The position numbers and the translations under genes were made by a program. The notes below the pieces were generated by a model. That model was not told where the DNA came from. It did no database searches and saw nothing but the letters and a program-made list of their open reading frames with translations. A stretch of DNA of 64,000 bases from Mytilisepta virgata (Eukaryota; Mollusca; Bivalvia; Mytilida; Mytilidae): NCBI GenBank assembly GCA_028015205.1, contig CM051519.1:40715979-40779978 (forward strand), in the 5' to 3' direction. Positions 25,412 through 38,800 of this stretch are shown in pieces (position 1 is the stretch's first letter; every line of letters begins with the position of its first letter).

Positions 25412-28400
25412 ATGCTGAATATATTGGTCTATTATTTTTTTCTTATACAGATAATATACTTTTGTAATTTCAAATAAAGTTTTCTGTCTAGAAAACTTCA
25501 TATGTTTTGCTTATGTGACCATTTGATCAATTATTTGATACCAATTGCACAAGATGCACGCATTTTGTCGAATTACGAAAAACGGGTTGTGCTCAAGGCC
25601 TGAAAAAGTGGAATAATTATTTCCAAAAATATTGTTCTTCAATTTAAGATTTTCAATTCTGGTGAGGTTAAATAGAATGTAAACCTACACGACAGATGTG
25701 CATCACCAATACCAAACAGTTGTTATTTATTAAATTTCTTAATGTTTCGGTTTTAATGCTGCTGATGAGAGGTAACTCCTTGAAATGCGTCGTTTACAGC
25801 ATACATGTAGTATAAAACTATATCTAATACTAGTATCTTTGGATTGTTATTTTAATAATTAAGGGGCATTTTAAAAAAAAAACTTTTTTGAAGAAATTGA
25901 AGTATATAAAGTTGCCTTGGAAGAAATTAAAGCTATTCAATGAGGAAATTTTAACTATAAAGACAAGCTTCAAATTCACTATCTTCTACAAAAGAGCTTA
26001 ATTTAGGTATACTTATAGATATCAATGAACAGAATTAATCAAATATCTGGAGCTTTTCTGAATAAAATAATACGTATCAAAGTTAACGAACACGATTGGT
26101 AACATAGTTTTTCTGGCGGAGGATTTGGTAGATACATGTACTATTGTCGAATGACGAACAACATCACACATCAAAAATCAAACGCTATATCCTTAAAAAA
26201 TACTGGTGTAAACATTTCAATATACATTTAAGACTCTAAATAATTGTAATGGTGTTCTCTGAATTGTAAATCTTTTAATGTTGCTAGGACCATTGAAAAC
26301 ATGATCTTGTTATTCTTTCAGTACCCAATCATGCATTTTGAACTTCGTTGAGGTCGAACATACCCTGTTTAAATCCTGATTCCGTTTAACTTAGTCTTGT
26401 CTGGTTAGATATAACCCTTTTATTTTCAATTTTCATAATAACTACATTTCCCGAAGCGAATAGTAACGATACAAATACTTTTCATTTATATTATTATAGA
26501 TAGATTTAGTATGGCTGCAGGAATATGTGCAAGGAGTAGCTACTGACGATCCATTTCAAAATAATGGCTGCCGTAATAATGGGACGTGCATAGGTGATAA
26601 GTGCTCGTGAAATATTGGAATGTCTCAGTCAGCCTTGTCACAACAATGGAATCTGTAATAATCGTATTGTTTCATTTTCATGCACGTGTCTTGATGGATT
26701 TACCGGTTCACTATGTGAAATCAGTCTACCACAAACAACAACACAAAAGCAAATAATCTGTTCATCTTTCTGTGTAAACTGAAGCTGTATGAAAGACTTG
26801 TTTGGTGCAGTTTGTATATGTAATAATGGTTACACTGGAAATGATTATTCAGTCCAGTTGATAGAACCAAGCAATTGTTCCGAAACTTATTATTATGGAC
26901 CACAAAGTCATAAAGTTTGCAAGGAATTTGATGACTGTGCTAATGGCAATTATTACTGTGATCCGAAGACCGGAATGAAAATATGTCGTTCAGGATGGTC
27001 GGCCAATAACTGAACCAATCGAGATATTCCGAATTATATAGACAAAGAATGTCCTCCGGGTTTGTCATGTAAAAATGGCGGCGAATGTTTTAAAACTCAT
27101 GCTGTTGTCGAGCAGGTTTTACAGGAAAGTATAGCGAAAAAGAGCAGTTAATATGTAAAGATAAACCATGTCCCTCCGAATGCACTTGTCTCCAGCTTGT
27201 AAATGGTCATCATTGCCAATGCAATTCTACGCCAGAAACAACTCGATTAGGAACCCGCACTTTAAAAACAATAATTAAGTCAACAAAAGCAACCATTGCC
27301 AGACAACTAGATTAAGCACAATAGAGAAAAAACAACTAAAAATACCAAAAGGTCGACAACTTTCATCTTCTGCTAACACTAAAGGCACAAAGTTCAAGCT
27401 ACTGGATTAGGGTTATGTTATTGTTTGCACGGAGGAAAAGGATATTTGTGTCCTTATCTCCAATTTACACCAAATACACGTTCAAAGGCCATTGCATCAC
27501 CCGCTTCCACACCAATAGGAACTAAAGCCACACCAACTGATAACACTAAAGGCTCAACAACACCCACTCGAGGAGTAAGGTTGTGTATCGAGACAAAATG
27601 TTACTTGCGTGAATGGTACTGGATTAAAGTAATGTTATTGCTTGCATGGGGGAAAAGCATATTTTTGTCCTTATCTCCAATTCACATCAAATATACGACA
27701 ATTACCATTGCATCACGCGATTCTACGTCAATAGAAAACTAGAACTGAAACCATATTCACTATAACAGTTGCTACTACCAAAACAACTTCGAGAAAAAAT
27801 ACAACCACATCCAGTATCTTAACTATAGTCTCATCCACTACTGAAACCCCAAAACTTTCAATTACCACAACAAAATCTACACCGACCACAACTACGACCA
27901 CTCCCACAACTTCAACTACGCCCCAAAATACACTCATTCCCACAACACCAATTGCAAGTTCATCAACCACAACAACGACTTCAATGACTCCTAAAACTAC
28001 ACAGACCACAACTATAAAAACGCCCACACCGTCTGATTCAACTACAGGCACTGCAACTACATTATGTACAACCACCATTAGTACAATAATACCAATTAAC
28101 ACAACCTCATCGGCTACAAACATTATTAACAGTCCACCCTTCCCATCTTCAACAGTATCCAGGGAGGTAGGCCTGTGTTTTGAAACTACGTGTAACAATG
28201 ACGGTACTTGTGAAAAAGCTATTGGCCCAGGTTTATGCTACTGTCTTGTTTCATCAACCAGAACAACGAATTTCCTATAACTACTCAGACCACAACTATA
28301 AAAACGCCCACACCGTGTGATTCAACTGCAGGCACTGCAACTACATCAAGTACAACCACCATTAGTACAACAATACCAAACAGCAAGTGGTCCAGTTTTA

Positions 28401-28680
28401 TGCTACTGTCTTGTTTCAATGGCTTTCTTTTGTCCTTATATAGATACTTAAACGATACAAAATCTTAGAAACAAGAGAGGCGGAATCAACTCCACCTTTT
28501 TCCTCGTTAACGATAACAACACAAGAAACTTCGACACAAAAATCTAATAATTGCAATTTAGACACCTTCAACCAAGAAATATAAAGCTCCAACTATAAGA
28601 AGACAGACGACAACTCCGAATACCACCAAACAGTCCACAGTACCGACTACAAGCATTGTAAAATACTGTTCTAAGTACAC
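25412..28680 (+). pseudogene. Decayed tandem copy of the DSL-mucin gene (exons 1-2)
   Basis: The signal exon 25412-25450 reads MLNILVYYFFLIQ, but its donor is now AT instead of GT. The second exon begins at 26500 (IDLVWLQEYVQGV). A deletion then removes the second half of EGF1 and leaves TGA after KCS. EGF2 (26615-26725), EGF3 (stop in place of Gly after CVN), the DSL module (CKEFDDCANGNYYCDPKTGM, then a stop after NN) and EGF4 follow, with frame changes. Thr-rich blocks extend to about 28680, with two 'GLCYCLV'-type Cys modules and an internal duplication of about 290 bp (27990-28110 against 28285-28385). No homologues of exons 3-16 follow. Many stops and frameshifts: a clear pseudogene. Confidence 0.88.
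25735..25865 (-). repeat. Interspersed repeat, inverted relative to 51.06 kb
   Basis: 'gaggtaactccttgaaatgcg' and 'gtatctttggattgtta' are the reverse complement of the unit at 51055-51165. It lies in what corresponds to intron 1 of the pseudogene. Confidence 0.65.
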
Positions 28681-29469
28681 CAAATCAATTTACAACGAAG
28701 GAAAATTAACAACCAAGCAGCTCATAATAAAACATAGGAAACTGCAATCAAAACAAAACCAAATAATTTACAATTCATACTACCGGTCTAGGCATACTTA
28801 TCTTGATTAAATTGTTTGAAAATATCTTGGAAATTTTTTATTAACTTTTGATTATGTTTTATTTTATTGAAATTTTGGCATATTTACAAAAAGCACCGAA
28901 TAAACCAAAAATACGGCCACAAACAAAATTCCCAATATAGTGTATCGTTATGTCTTAAACTGGCCACAATGAAGACGACCTATTTCAAAGAATCATTTAA
29001 CAGTGTATTTCTATGTGTTTAACTTCACGGGGTATTACGAAAATCATGCTTGGAGAAAACACTTTAGTCACATCTGGTTTTGAACTAATCACTCTTAATT
29101 TCTTGCATTATTATTTATTTCTTGTGGTAATATGAATTCGTTCGGCTCCTTGCAGTTTCGGATTCTGTGAACATTGTATTGTTATTACACACCCTCTTTA
29201 ATGTTTCATTTTCAATCAGCAGTATTGTATCAATCAAAGAACAAACGCAATACACTGGATATAATGATAATGTTCCTCTGGTGGTTCTTTGTGTTTTGGT
29301 TTATTTGTGAGATTGGATAGTCGCCTTAAATGTTAGCCAATTCAAATGAGACTACTTTAATACTGGTTTGTTCTAAGCGCTCTTCTTAGAAATATGAAAG
29401 GTGAAGTAAGATTGCAACATATTTTAAAATATTTGGATTTAACTTTTGTTTCAAGTGAAATTGGTAAGA

Positions 29470-29790
29470 TTAAAAAGCAATTATCTGCTCGTGTCCTGCA
29501 GGAAGCAGAGACTGCTTACTCTCCAGGAGCACCTGAGTCTACTCCCGGTTTTTTGGTGGGGTCCATGTTGTTTATATGTTTTTAGTTTTTAATTGTAGTG
29601 CATGTATTGTTTTGGTCTTGTCTTCCCTGTTCTCTGGAGTTTGTCAGTTGTTTCGATTTTCGACTCCTTCGAATATCCCTTTGGTATTTCTTGACTTTAT
29701 TTAGGAAACATGATTTATTATATGGATACTGGTTTGTTTTAATTGTTTTAATTGTTTTGATTTTTGTTAGTTGTGCTTATTAATTCATCA
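29470..29790 (+). repeat. Interspersed repeat ('TAYSPGAPESTPGF' family)
   Basis: Second member of the family at 23830, with the same order: '(a)ctgcttac(t/c)ct', the GAPE-TPGF block, then a T-rich tail. It lies in the insertion that lengthens the downstream duplication copy. Confidence 0.55.
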
Positions 29791-29819
29791 CTATATCTTT
29801 AACTGGTTTTCCAATATTT

Positions 29820-29935
29820 TGATCTTGAGCACTGCTGATGAGTTGTCAGTCAACGAAATGGCCATACAGTGCGTCAAATTTATTTCAGTATTTTGTGATA
29901 CGTTTTATTTATAAACGATAAACTATTTTATTTAT
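29820..29935 (+). repeat. Interspersed repeat, paired with inverted copy at 59876
   Basis: 'gagcactgctgatgagttgtc', 'agtcaacgaaatggccata' and 'attttgtgatacgttttat' all recur in reverse complement at 59885-59975. It sits at the end of the insertion next to the 29.47-kb repeat and may belong to one element. Confidence 0.6.
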
Positions 29936-32437
29936 TTATTTATCAAAATTTCACTACTAACATCACCACAGCCCGTTTTTTATTGATATTTTCTGTATGA
30001 ATAGTCTCCACAGAATAATCTTATGCTAGGAGAAACCACTTTTCGGTCAGCTCGATTTATCAGGAATTTTATCAATAAATACCACGATTTCAAATTAAGG
30101 TAGTGTGACTATACAAACACTTGACAGATATAATGAACTTTCATACAGCGGTAACTATATCGCCAAAAACTTCATCTCCAAACATCAAATGTCATAAAGG
30201 CGAGGCCATATTAAACATGTCAACAAAAAGAGCATAGATGGACATGTACCGTTTTACTTTCATTTTTTACCACAAATATGTGGTAATGTATTGAAATAAA
30301 TATTATTTTCTAATAGTTTATTTTCACTATGATTAGGGATATAATACGTAAGAGAAGATAAAAACCTTTAGATTACAGATTACATATCTCAATCCTATAT
30401 AGTATTGATATTTATCAGAACTAAAAAGTAACAAGATTTTTGAAATCCTTATATTAATTCGCATGTGTTATTAAGTGCAATTGTTTGTGTCGGCATTGAC
30501 ATGATTCCTAGGACATTTTATTAAAACGAAAGTACAAAAGTGAAAATGTTTGAAATTCAGAATCCGAGATTCAATTATTAGAAATGTACAAATGAGGGGA
30601 TATCACTGTATTTTAATGCCAGAACAAAGTTGGGAACTATTTTTTGTATGAATTCACTGATCATAATTTTGTGATTTTTGGAATCAAAAGCATATCTAGA
30701 GTGATCAGTTGATAGATAATATAGAAAAATTTTGATAGAGGAGAATATTACGCAGCTTCCTGTAACAGTATCTTTGAATTTCAATTGAGCTTAATATTTG
30801 GTCTTTTTGGATTTGAATCTGCTGAAAGACATTTTGGTTTTTTTTGTGTGGCTTTTTCAATTTTAATCATTGACCACTACTGTGCATGCTGAAATATAAA
30901 CAAATAGTCCACGTAAAATTGATATCAGTATATTTATCTCTGAAAACAAAGGGTTTCAGAATATAAGCCTTACCTGAATAATTTTACCGAGGTTAAATTA
31001 TATAGAGAGTCAATGCGTTTAACCTTTAGTTAAACGAGCCGAACAGCTGTCCTGAATAGGACACTGTTCAAGTTTGACAATGGAGAAGCTTCTTGCCAAC
31101 TTTAATCAAGATTCACAGCTATGTACAGCCATCTCAAGAAAATGACTTACAAAAAGAAGAGGGAAATAAAAACAAAATATCCAAAGGGCACATCTCTTTG
31201 ACTTTCCTATATAAAAACGAATAAAAAGAAATGAACTGTCAACTTTACAGCAAATCGAGTTTCCTTCCCTTTGTCACTATAAACGTATTCAAATTTGAAA
31301 ACGATTCGTTGAAACTCCTCAAGATCCCATTTTTCATTTAATCAAGGAGCATAACTCAAGAATAAAAGTCCTACCCCAGCCTATATTTTTACAATAAAAT
31401 GTTAAAATTATAAAACGATCTGCTGAAAGTTTTGCAAGTTACACAACGGAAACCACTCAAATTCCCTTTTCTCTCAAGCATGTTTGACAATGATGATCTT
31501 CAAAATCAAACTTGACTTGTATTCAATCACAAGAAACAACGAGAGAGTTTCAGCTCATAAACCATCCAAAGCCAAGTTTTGGATAACTCTAACGACAGTA
31601 TAGTAATAATCAAACCCGGCCTTTATTCTGTCAATAAAAACAACGTATAAAAAGCTGAATAAGATCTGTTGAATAATTCTTAAGTTGTCGAACAATTTTT
31701 CCTTTGGAAAATCCGGTTTAAATTGTGTCGGGGGTAAAAATGCTCTTATACTTTATCCAAGTCTAATGGATACCATTGTATCACAGAAGAAAACATAATC
31801 ACTTTCCCTTTTTTAGATATCCACCCGAGTATGCTTCCATCTTGGTTTTTCTAAATGTTCTTCCTTCAGAGATAAATTAATGTATATTTTTAGTGCGTGA
31901 ATTTTTTAAACAAGGGAATGTAATGAATATTTCATGACAGTAACACAAATAAACACCATCAATAAAATACCATAGCAATCAGACTAAAAAGAGAATCTAT
32001 GGATCTGGAGAAAAGGAAATACTTAACTGGGAGAGAACAAACTGAACATGTAATATATTACCAGAAGTTCTAAGAGTGACTTCAGGGGTAGTCCTGCTTC
32101 GATAGCAGCGCTATTGTCCTTGACAACTCGATTCAAATGGAAACATGTACAACTGCTTGTAACATTTCAAACAAAATCAATACTGTTCTGTATTTTTGAA
32201 CATTAAAAGAGTTTTCAGAGAAATAGTACTTTGTTGAAATTTTTAATTCTGTCTTCTTATTTTACGAAATTTATTAGTCCAAAATGATATAAATCGGCAT
32301 TTAGCTAAATAAATTTAAAACTAATATCTCTACTCCTGATTTAAAATGGCACAATCAGGCAAACTGAAAATATATACTGAAATATTTAAATCTTAAATAT
32401 TTTTTTTTTATCTACAACGATCTTTCTTCGAATGCCT

Positions 32438-32445
32438 TATATATA
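32438..32445 (+). promoter_or_regulatory. TATA box, probable promoter of the DSL-mucin gene
   Basis: TATATATA within CCTTATATATACCAG is kept in both duplicate copies (the other at 25089), as is the downstream block to about 32590. A start site near 32470 would give a leader of about 430 bases before the ATG at 32900, unless a 5' intron is removed. Confidence 0.45.
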
Positions 32446-32899
32446 CCAGTTTAAAAATAAACAATTCCTTTATCTAATGAATATTTAAGTAAGGAATCTA
32501 CCCAATTTTAAGATAACAACAATTACATTGAACATTGCAGTTAAAAGTAAACAAACCAAATTATTAATCAATGATTTTGTAATAATACCCAGGCATTGCT
32601 ATAGGATGTATACAAATCTGTGTAACACAGGTCTGATGTTTGAGACAAACTTTGTTCCATGTAAAGCCTTGTTGACGCGATTTGCGGACGTAACTCTGAT
32701 AAACACCATAACTTCATCCCTGGGCGTTTTCTACAGGTGAAAGAGATACCCTAATCCATATCAAAATTATACATCTATGAATAATAAGGAGTGGAATTAT
32801 ATTTAAAATGTGTCACTAATAATATTTAGAACCACAAGCTGTAGTGATACGGGTGTTTTAGTTTTGTTTATCATTTTGGTGATTTAATTCATTATTAAC

Positions 32900-35800
32900 A
32901 TGCTGAGGATATGTGTCTGTTATTTTTTTCTAATACAGGTATGAAATACTTGTAGAATTCCGTTGTAAATACTTACTGACTTATAATAGTAATAATTAGG
33001 AATAATTATTGAAATTCATTTGGTCAGTACCAGGTTTTGAAAGAAAAAGTCCTATATTTCAAAAAACATTTTAGAATTAGACCTTGAGACGTAAATTAAC
33101 ATACGTAAAGGAATATTTTGGAGCGAAAGAGTTCATGATATATTAGTTTTTAAAGCAAAATTTAAATTAATTCGTTCAGTTTTTAATAATATATATTAGA
33201 TTAAATTTTGGGTGCAATTTTCAAACAAGAGACTTGTATTCAAGTATCAATATATTTTTCACAAAATATAATATTATACATGTATGTGCATTGATATTAC
33301 ATAGTCAAAAAAAAAAAGAAACTACATGTACAGTCTATATCCAAAAGTTCAAGAAACCACAAAGATTTCAAAACTTGTCATATCTTAATGAAAACTCTCA
33401 AATTGTACAAAAATCTTGAAATCTACACCCTAAAATGTTTAGAATTTAAAAAGCACAATCTTAACCAAAAAATTACTAATTTGTAATTATAACCAATTTT
33501 TGAAAACTTATTCACCACCCGAATCAAGGAATAGTTCCCAAAAATCAACCTTCTGAAAAAATCTTGTGTTGCAAATGGTTCTTATTTTTGTTATTTTTTG
33601 TTTTGTCCTTTTTGTTAAAGACATTATTAATTTACCGTATTGTATTTACACTTTGAAAATGAACTGATTATCAATATCCTTTGTCATATTAAACTCAATT
33701 TTTGTTAATTTGTTACATTATAATTTCCAAACTGTTTATTTTTTTGGCTAGCCTGTATATGCTGTTAAAATGTTTAAACAAATACTTAACCTATTAAGAT
33801 TTGTGCTTTTATCTTCTAGAGTAATTTCCTATTAAAAAGATTTAGAATTGATAAGCCGAAAGTTTGTAAGTCTGAATGATTTTGTGTCCAATTAACAAGT
33901 TACAAATATTCAACGGACGCTTAAAGCATATAGTTCTCAGAGAACAACAAAGTTAATAGTAATCCTGTTTCATGACAAAACCTCATCTATAAAGAACAAG
34001 CAAGCTTCAAATGCACTAACTTTATAAATAGGAGATAAATTTTGAGAGTAATTAAAGATTTCAATAAAAATCATTAGGAAATTTTATCAATAAAATAATA
34101 CGTTTAAAATCATCGAACACTATAAGTAATATATTTTCTAGCAGAAGATAGAAATTGGGTAGATTCTGTTGTCACATGACGAGCAAAACCAAAAATCAAA
34201 CAATTCGTCCTTAAAAATATATGTATCGATGTAAAGAATTTTAAGTTTATAAAATTTCCCCTCCCAACTAAGCTTGTACTATGACATAGTTAAAACTCTA
34301 CTCCTATTTCTGCTCCAGGTTGTCGTTGAGATCTTACATGACCTAGGTAAAAATACAAATTGTTTACTTAAATAATTTCGTTTATTCGAATAGACCCGGA
34401 TTACAAAACATAATCTTGTTATTCTTGCGTATCCCACTCTTGCATTTTGAAGTCGGTCTTATAGGATAAGTGTTAATCCTGTTATTTTAATACTAACGAC
34501 ATTATAAGTATTTCGTCTGAAGAGAATAATAAAGATATAAGGACTTTCATTATATATTTATAGATAGATTTAGCATTGCTTCAGCAATATCTACAGGGAG
34601 TAACCTTTAACGATCCATTTCTTACCTGCAAAAATAATGGCTGCCGTAATAATGGAACGTGCATAGGAGATAAGTGCTCATGTCAAAGAGGATATACAGG
34701 TATATTGTGTCAAAGTGAAATATTAGAATGTCTCAGTCAACCTTGTCACAACAGTGGAATTTGTAACGATCGTATTGGTTCATTTTCATGCACGTGTCTT
34801 GATGGCTTTACCGGGTCACTATGTGAAATCACTCTACCACAATCAACAACACAAAAGCCAAGCATCTGTACACCTTCCTGTGTAAACGGAACCTGTATGA
34901 AAGACGTGTTTGGTGCAGTTTGTATATGTAATAATGGTTACACTGGAAATGATTGTTCGGTCCCGTTGATAGATCCTACTGTAACGAGCAATTGTCCAGA
35001 GAATTATTATGGACCACAATGTCAGAAATTTTGCAAAGAATTTGATGACTGTGCTAATGGCCACCATTATTGTGACCCAAAGACCGGAATGAAAATTTGT
35101 CGTTCAGGATGGTCGGGCAATAACTGTACCAATCGAGAGATTCCGAATTATATAGACAAAGAATGTCCTCCGGGTTTGTCATGTAAAAATGACGGCCATT
35201 GTTTTAACAACTCATGCTGCTGTCGAGCAGGTTTTACTGGAAAATATTGTGAAACTGAACAGTTAAAGTGTAAAGATAAACCATGTCCACCTCAGTGCAC
35301 TTGTCATCAGCTTATAAATGGTCATCATTGTCACTGTCCTTCTTCGGCAGGAACAACTAAAGTAAAAACAACCACTTTGAAACCAACGACAGAGGCAACC
35401 ACAATAAAATCTACTACTATATCAAGCACAACAGAGAAGACAACAACAAAAAATATTAGTAAGTCTACAATTCCATCTTCTGCTTACACTAAAGGTTCAA
35501 TATTAAAATTTACAACATCTACCCGAGAAGTAGGTTTCTGTTCAGAGACAAAATGTTACACTAACCGGACTTGTGTGAATGCTACTGGAATAGGATTGTG
35601 TTATTGCTTGGATGGGGGAAAAGGATACTTTTGTCCTTATCTCCCATTTACATCAAATACACGTACAACTACAAAAACATCGCCTGTCCCCTCATCAACT
35701 ACACCAACCGCAACTTCTAGCACAACTATAAACAAAGCTAAAACCACAACCAGTATCCCAACTACTGCCACACCAACTACCTCAACTACATCAACGTCCA

Positions 35801-38800
35801 TCATTACAACCACACCCACTACCTCAAGTACATCAACGTCCATCATTACAACCACACCCACTACCTTTACCACAACTACCATACCCACTGCTCCAAGTAA
35901 CACAAATGCACCGACAACTACAACCACTCCAAAAACTACAACTCCCACTGCAACTACACCGACCACAAGTACAACTTCACCCACACCCAACACTACAACA
36001 ACTTTCACTGCAATTACACCGACCACAAGTACAACTTTACCCACACCATCAGCTACAAGTTCATCGACCACAACTACAACTTCACCCACTACAACAACTA
36101 CAACTACAACAATACCCACAAGTACAAGTTCACCGACCACAACTACACCAACTCCCACAACAACTAAACCGACAACAACCCAAACATCACCAACCACAGC
36201 TACAACCACTCCCACAACTAAACCGAAAAAAACTACAACTACAGCTACGTCGTTTTCTTCAGCTACATCACCAGCTACCACAATCATAACCACTGCCTCA
36301 TCATTAGCTTCAACCAAACAAAGTACAACAAAAGCAATTAGAAAAACCTCTTCAAACATTATTAGCAGTACACCATATCCCTTTTCAACAATAACAAGAG
36401 AGGTAGGACTCTGTTTGGAAACTACATGTAACAATGACGGTACATGTAAAAAGGCTACTGGCCCAGGTTTATGCTACTGTCTTGTTTCAAAGGCTTTCTT
36501 CTGTCCTTATACAGATACTTTAACGACACATTCAGCAACGAAAATTCAAGAAACAACAGAGACTGAACCAACAAGACCTACTTCTTCCTTGACAACAACA
36601 ACAAAAGAAGCTACGACACAAAAAACATTAAATCTAACTACTGAAATTTTGACGCCCTCAACTAGGAAATCTAAAGCTCCAACTACAAGCAGACAAACTA
36701 CAACTCCCGGTACAACCAAGCAGTCTACAGTCCCAACTACAACCTTGCAAAGCACAACTCCAAGTACGTCCAAACAATCTACAGCCCGATCTACAACAAT
36801 TCCAAGTACAACCCAGCAAAGTACAACTTCAAGTACAACCAAGCAGTCTACAGTACCAACTACAACCTTGCAAAGCACAACTCCAAGTACGTCCAAACAA
36901 TCTACAGCTCGATCTACAACAATTCCAAGTACAACCCAGCAAAGTACAACTCCAAGTACAACCAAGCAGTCTACAGTACCAACTACAACCTTGCAAAGCA
37001 CAACTCCAAGTACGTCCAAACAATCTACAGCTCGATCTACAACAATTCCAAGTACAACCAAACAAAGTACAACTCCAAGCACAACCAAGCAATCAACAAC
37101 TCAAAGTACAACCATTCAAACTACCACTCAAAGAACAATCAGGCCATCTACAGCACCACCTACAACAATGCGAACTACAACCCAAAGTTCACCCAGGCAA
37201 ACTACAATAGAAAGTACAGCTTCAACCACAGCAGATCAGACTTCGATTGAAACTACAAGTTCGGCGAGGACAACAACCAACCGTGAAGAAACAACCATTA
37301 TGACAACAGACATTTCCACTACCCAAGGCAATGTTGTATCGGAGTATAAAGTGTTTCTAAATGGAACAATTAAACCCAATGAGATTCCATTAATACAACA
37401 ATATTTGAACAGTGCTGCAAATAAAACAGGTATGATAAATGAAAAAAGAAAAAATTGAAATAAGTAAATTTCTACGTAATTATTATATTACAAGTTGAAA
37501 CCAAAACAAAAACTTTCTTTACATATATTAATGTCATATAATTTTTAAGTAGTAATATAGTTAAAATATCAATAATATAGTTAAAATATCAGTACAATAA
37601 AGAGCAAGAAATTACCATTTTATGACATAAATCAAAATATTCTGCATGTAAACAACAGAAATGATAACAATAAAGGTCAACAAACAATGACATACCATCA
37701 ATTAATGCCATTTAATGGGTAAACCAAAAGAAAAATAAATAACATAAAAGAGAACAAAACACAAACATGGAAACAACAAAGAGTCAGAATAGTCTGACTT
37801 GGTACAGACATTGAGACTCATATACCAACAAAATTAACCGATAAATGTATACATTTTTGAAAATTGAATAAAAGTTGAAAAAGAAATATCAAATTAGGCA
37901 ATTTTTTAATTCGTTATTTTACACCATTTATTGTAAAGACTCGACCTGTTGAACGATTTGTGCTGAATCATTTCTTTTTTATCTAATTACATTACAGCAA
38001 TACATACCATTTAAATTTTATGGTTTGTAGGAAATAAAGGTTGTGATCCGAACATAACAGTCACCCATGTTGAACCAATGATTGACAGAACTCTGTGAGT
38101 AATGTATACTCTTATGTTAGAAACTGACTTTACAAAACAATTGACGGTTGAAATGTACTGCAGATAACAAATTTAAAACCAACAAGCCTGAAACGTTTTA
38201 GCTTACGGTGTGCCTAAGATAAAAAATCGAACATGAAAAGCAAATCTATATAAGGAAAAGTGAATAGTTACCAAGATAATAGTTTATGAAATTGAAATGC
38301 TGAATATTTCTGGGGATATCCTAATATTGCTAATGTTATGCTTTTATGTGTAAAAATTGTACACAGTTCTGTTTTGCGGCAAACCAATGCTAATGAATAA
38401 GACTGTTATTAAATGTACATGTACTTAATTCAGTTTGAAAATCATTAACCATGTATTTCAGACAACAAGCAACGAAGGTTTCATTTCATACTGACGATTG
38501 CTTCAATGGAACTGATTCAAGAACATTCAACAAGTTCCTTTCTCACCTTCAAAACGAATTTAAAAGTAAACCTATTGCACATATAAATGGACCTTTTCTC
38601 CAATGGAATACAGATTCCTTTGTCAATCTGAAAGACGCTCTATACGACCTAAATCTTTATGGATATGTTTACCAGAGCAATCTACAAGATATCAAAGAAA
38701 AGATAAAACAATCCTGGAACTTAAAAAGATCAGGTAAACCTTTATTAGGGTAGCTCAAAAAAATACTCACAGATAATGAAAATGTTTAGACTGAGAAAAG

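Larger units (their letters stand above)
22350..28800 (+). repeat. Tandem segmental duplication, upstream copy
   Basis: Long parts of this interval match 28805-37300 in the same order and direction. Examples: 'gtttgaaaatatcttgga' at 22352 and 28808; 'aatgtca(a/t)aa(g/a)ggcgaggcc' at 23009 and 30188; 'aatgtttaaaatggcac'-type flank and TATA segment at 25.0-25.2 and 32.3-32.6 kb; signal-peptide exon at 25412 and 32900; EGF/mucin exon at 26500 and 34564. The copies have diverged by many indels. Outer edges are approximate. Confidence 0.8.
28805..37300 (+). repeat. Tandem segmental duplication, downstream copy
   Basis: Partner of 22350-28800. It is longer, partly because repeats are inserted at 29.4-29.95 kb. 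It contains the intact promoter and first two exons of the DSL-mucin gene; the remaining exons lie past the duplicated unit. Confidence 0.75.

Noticed and set aside
32528..32740. Conserved small frames MNIAVKSKQTKLLINDFV.. at 25165 and 32528
   Set aside because: They begin at TTG, and the two copies differ in downstream frame. Better explained as a duplicated 5' leader.
35637..37092. Long valine-rich and Cys/Trp-rich frames on the minus strand
   Set aside because: They are the antisense of ACA/ACT/ACC threonine codons and of the 123-bp minisatellite.
34576..37458. A free-standing 960-residue protein starting at 34576
   Set aside because: The 'start' is TTG, the frame is open upstream to a splice acceptor, and its last residues read through a good donor at 37430. 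It is an internal exon.
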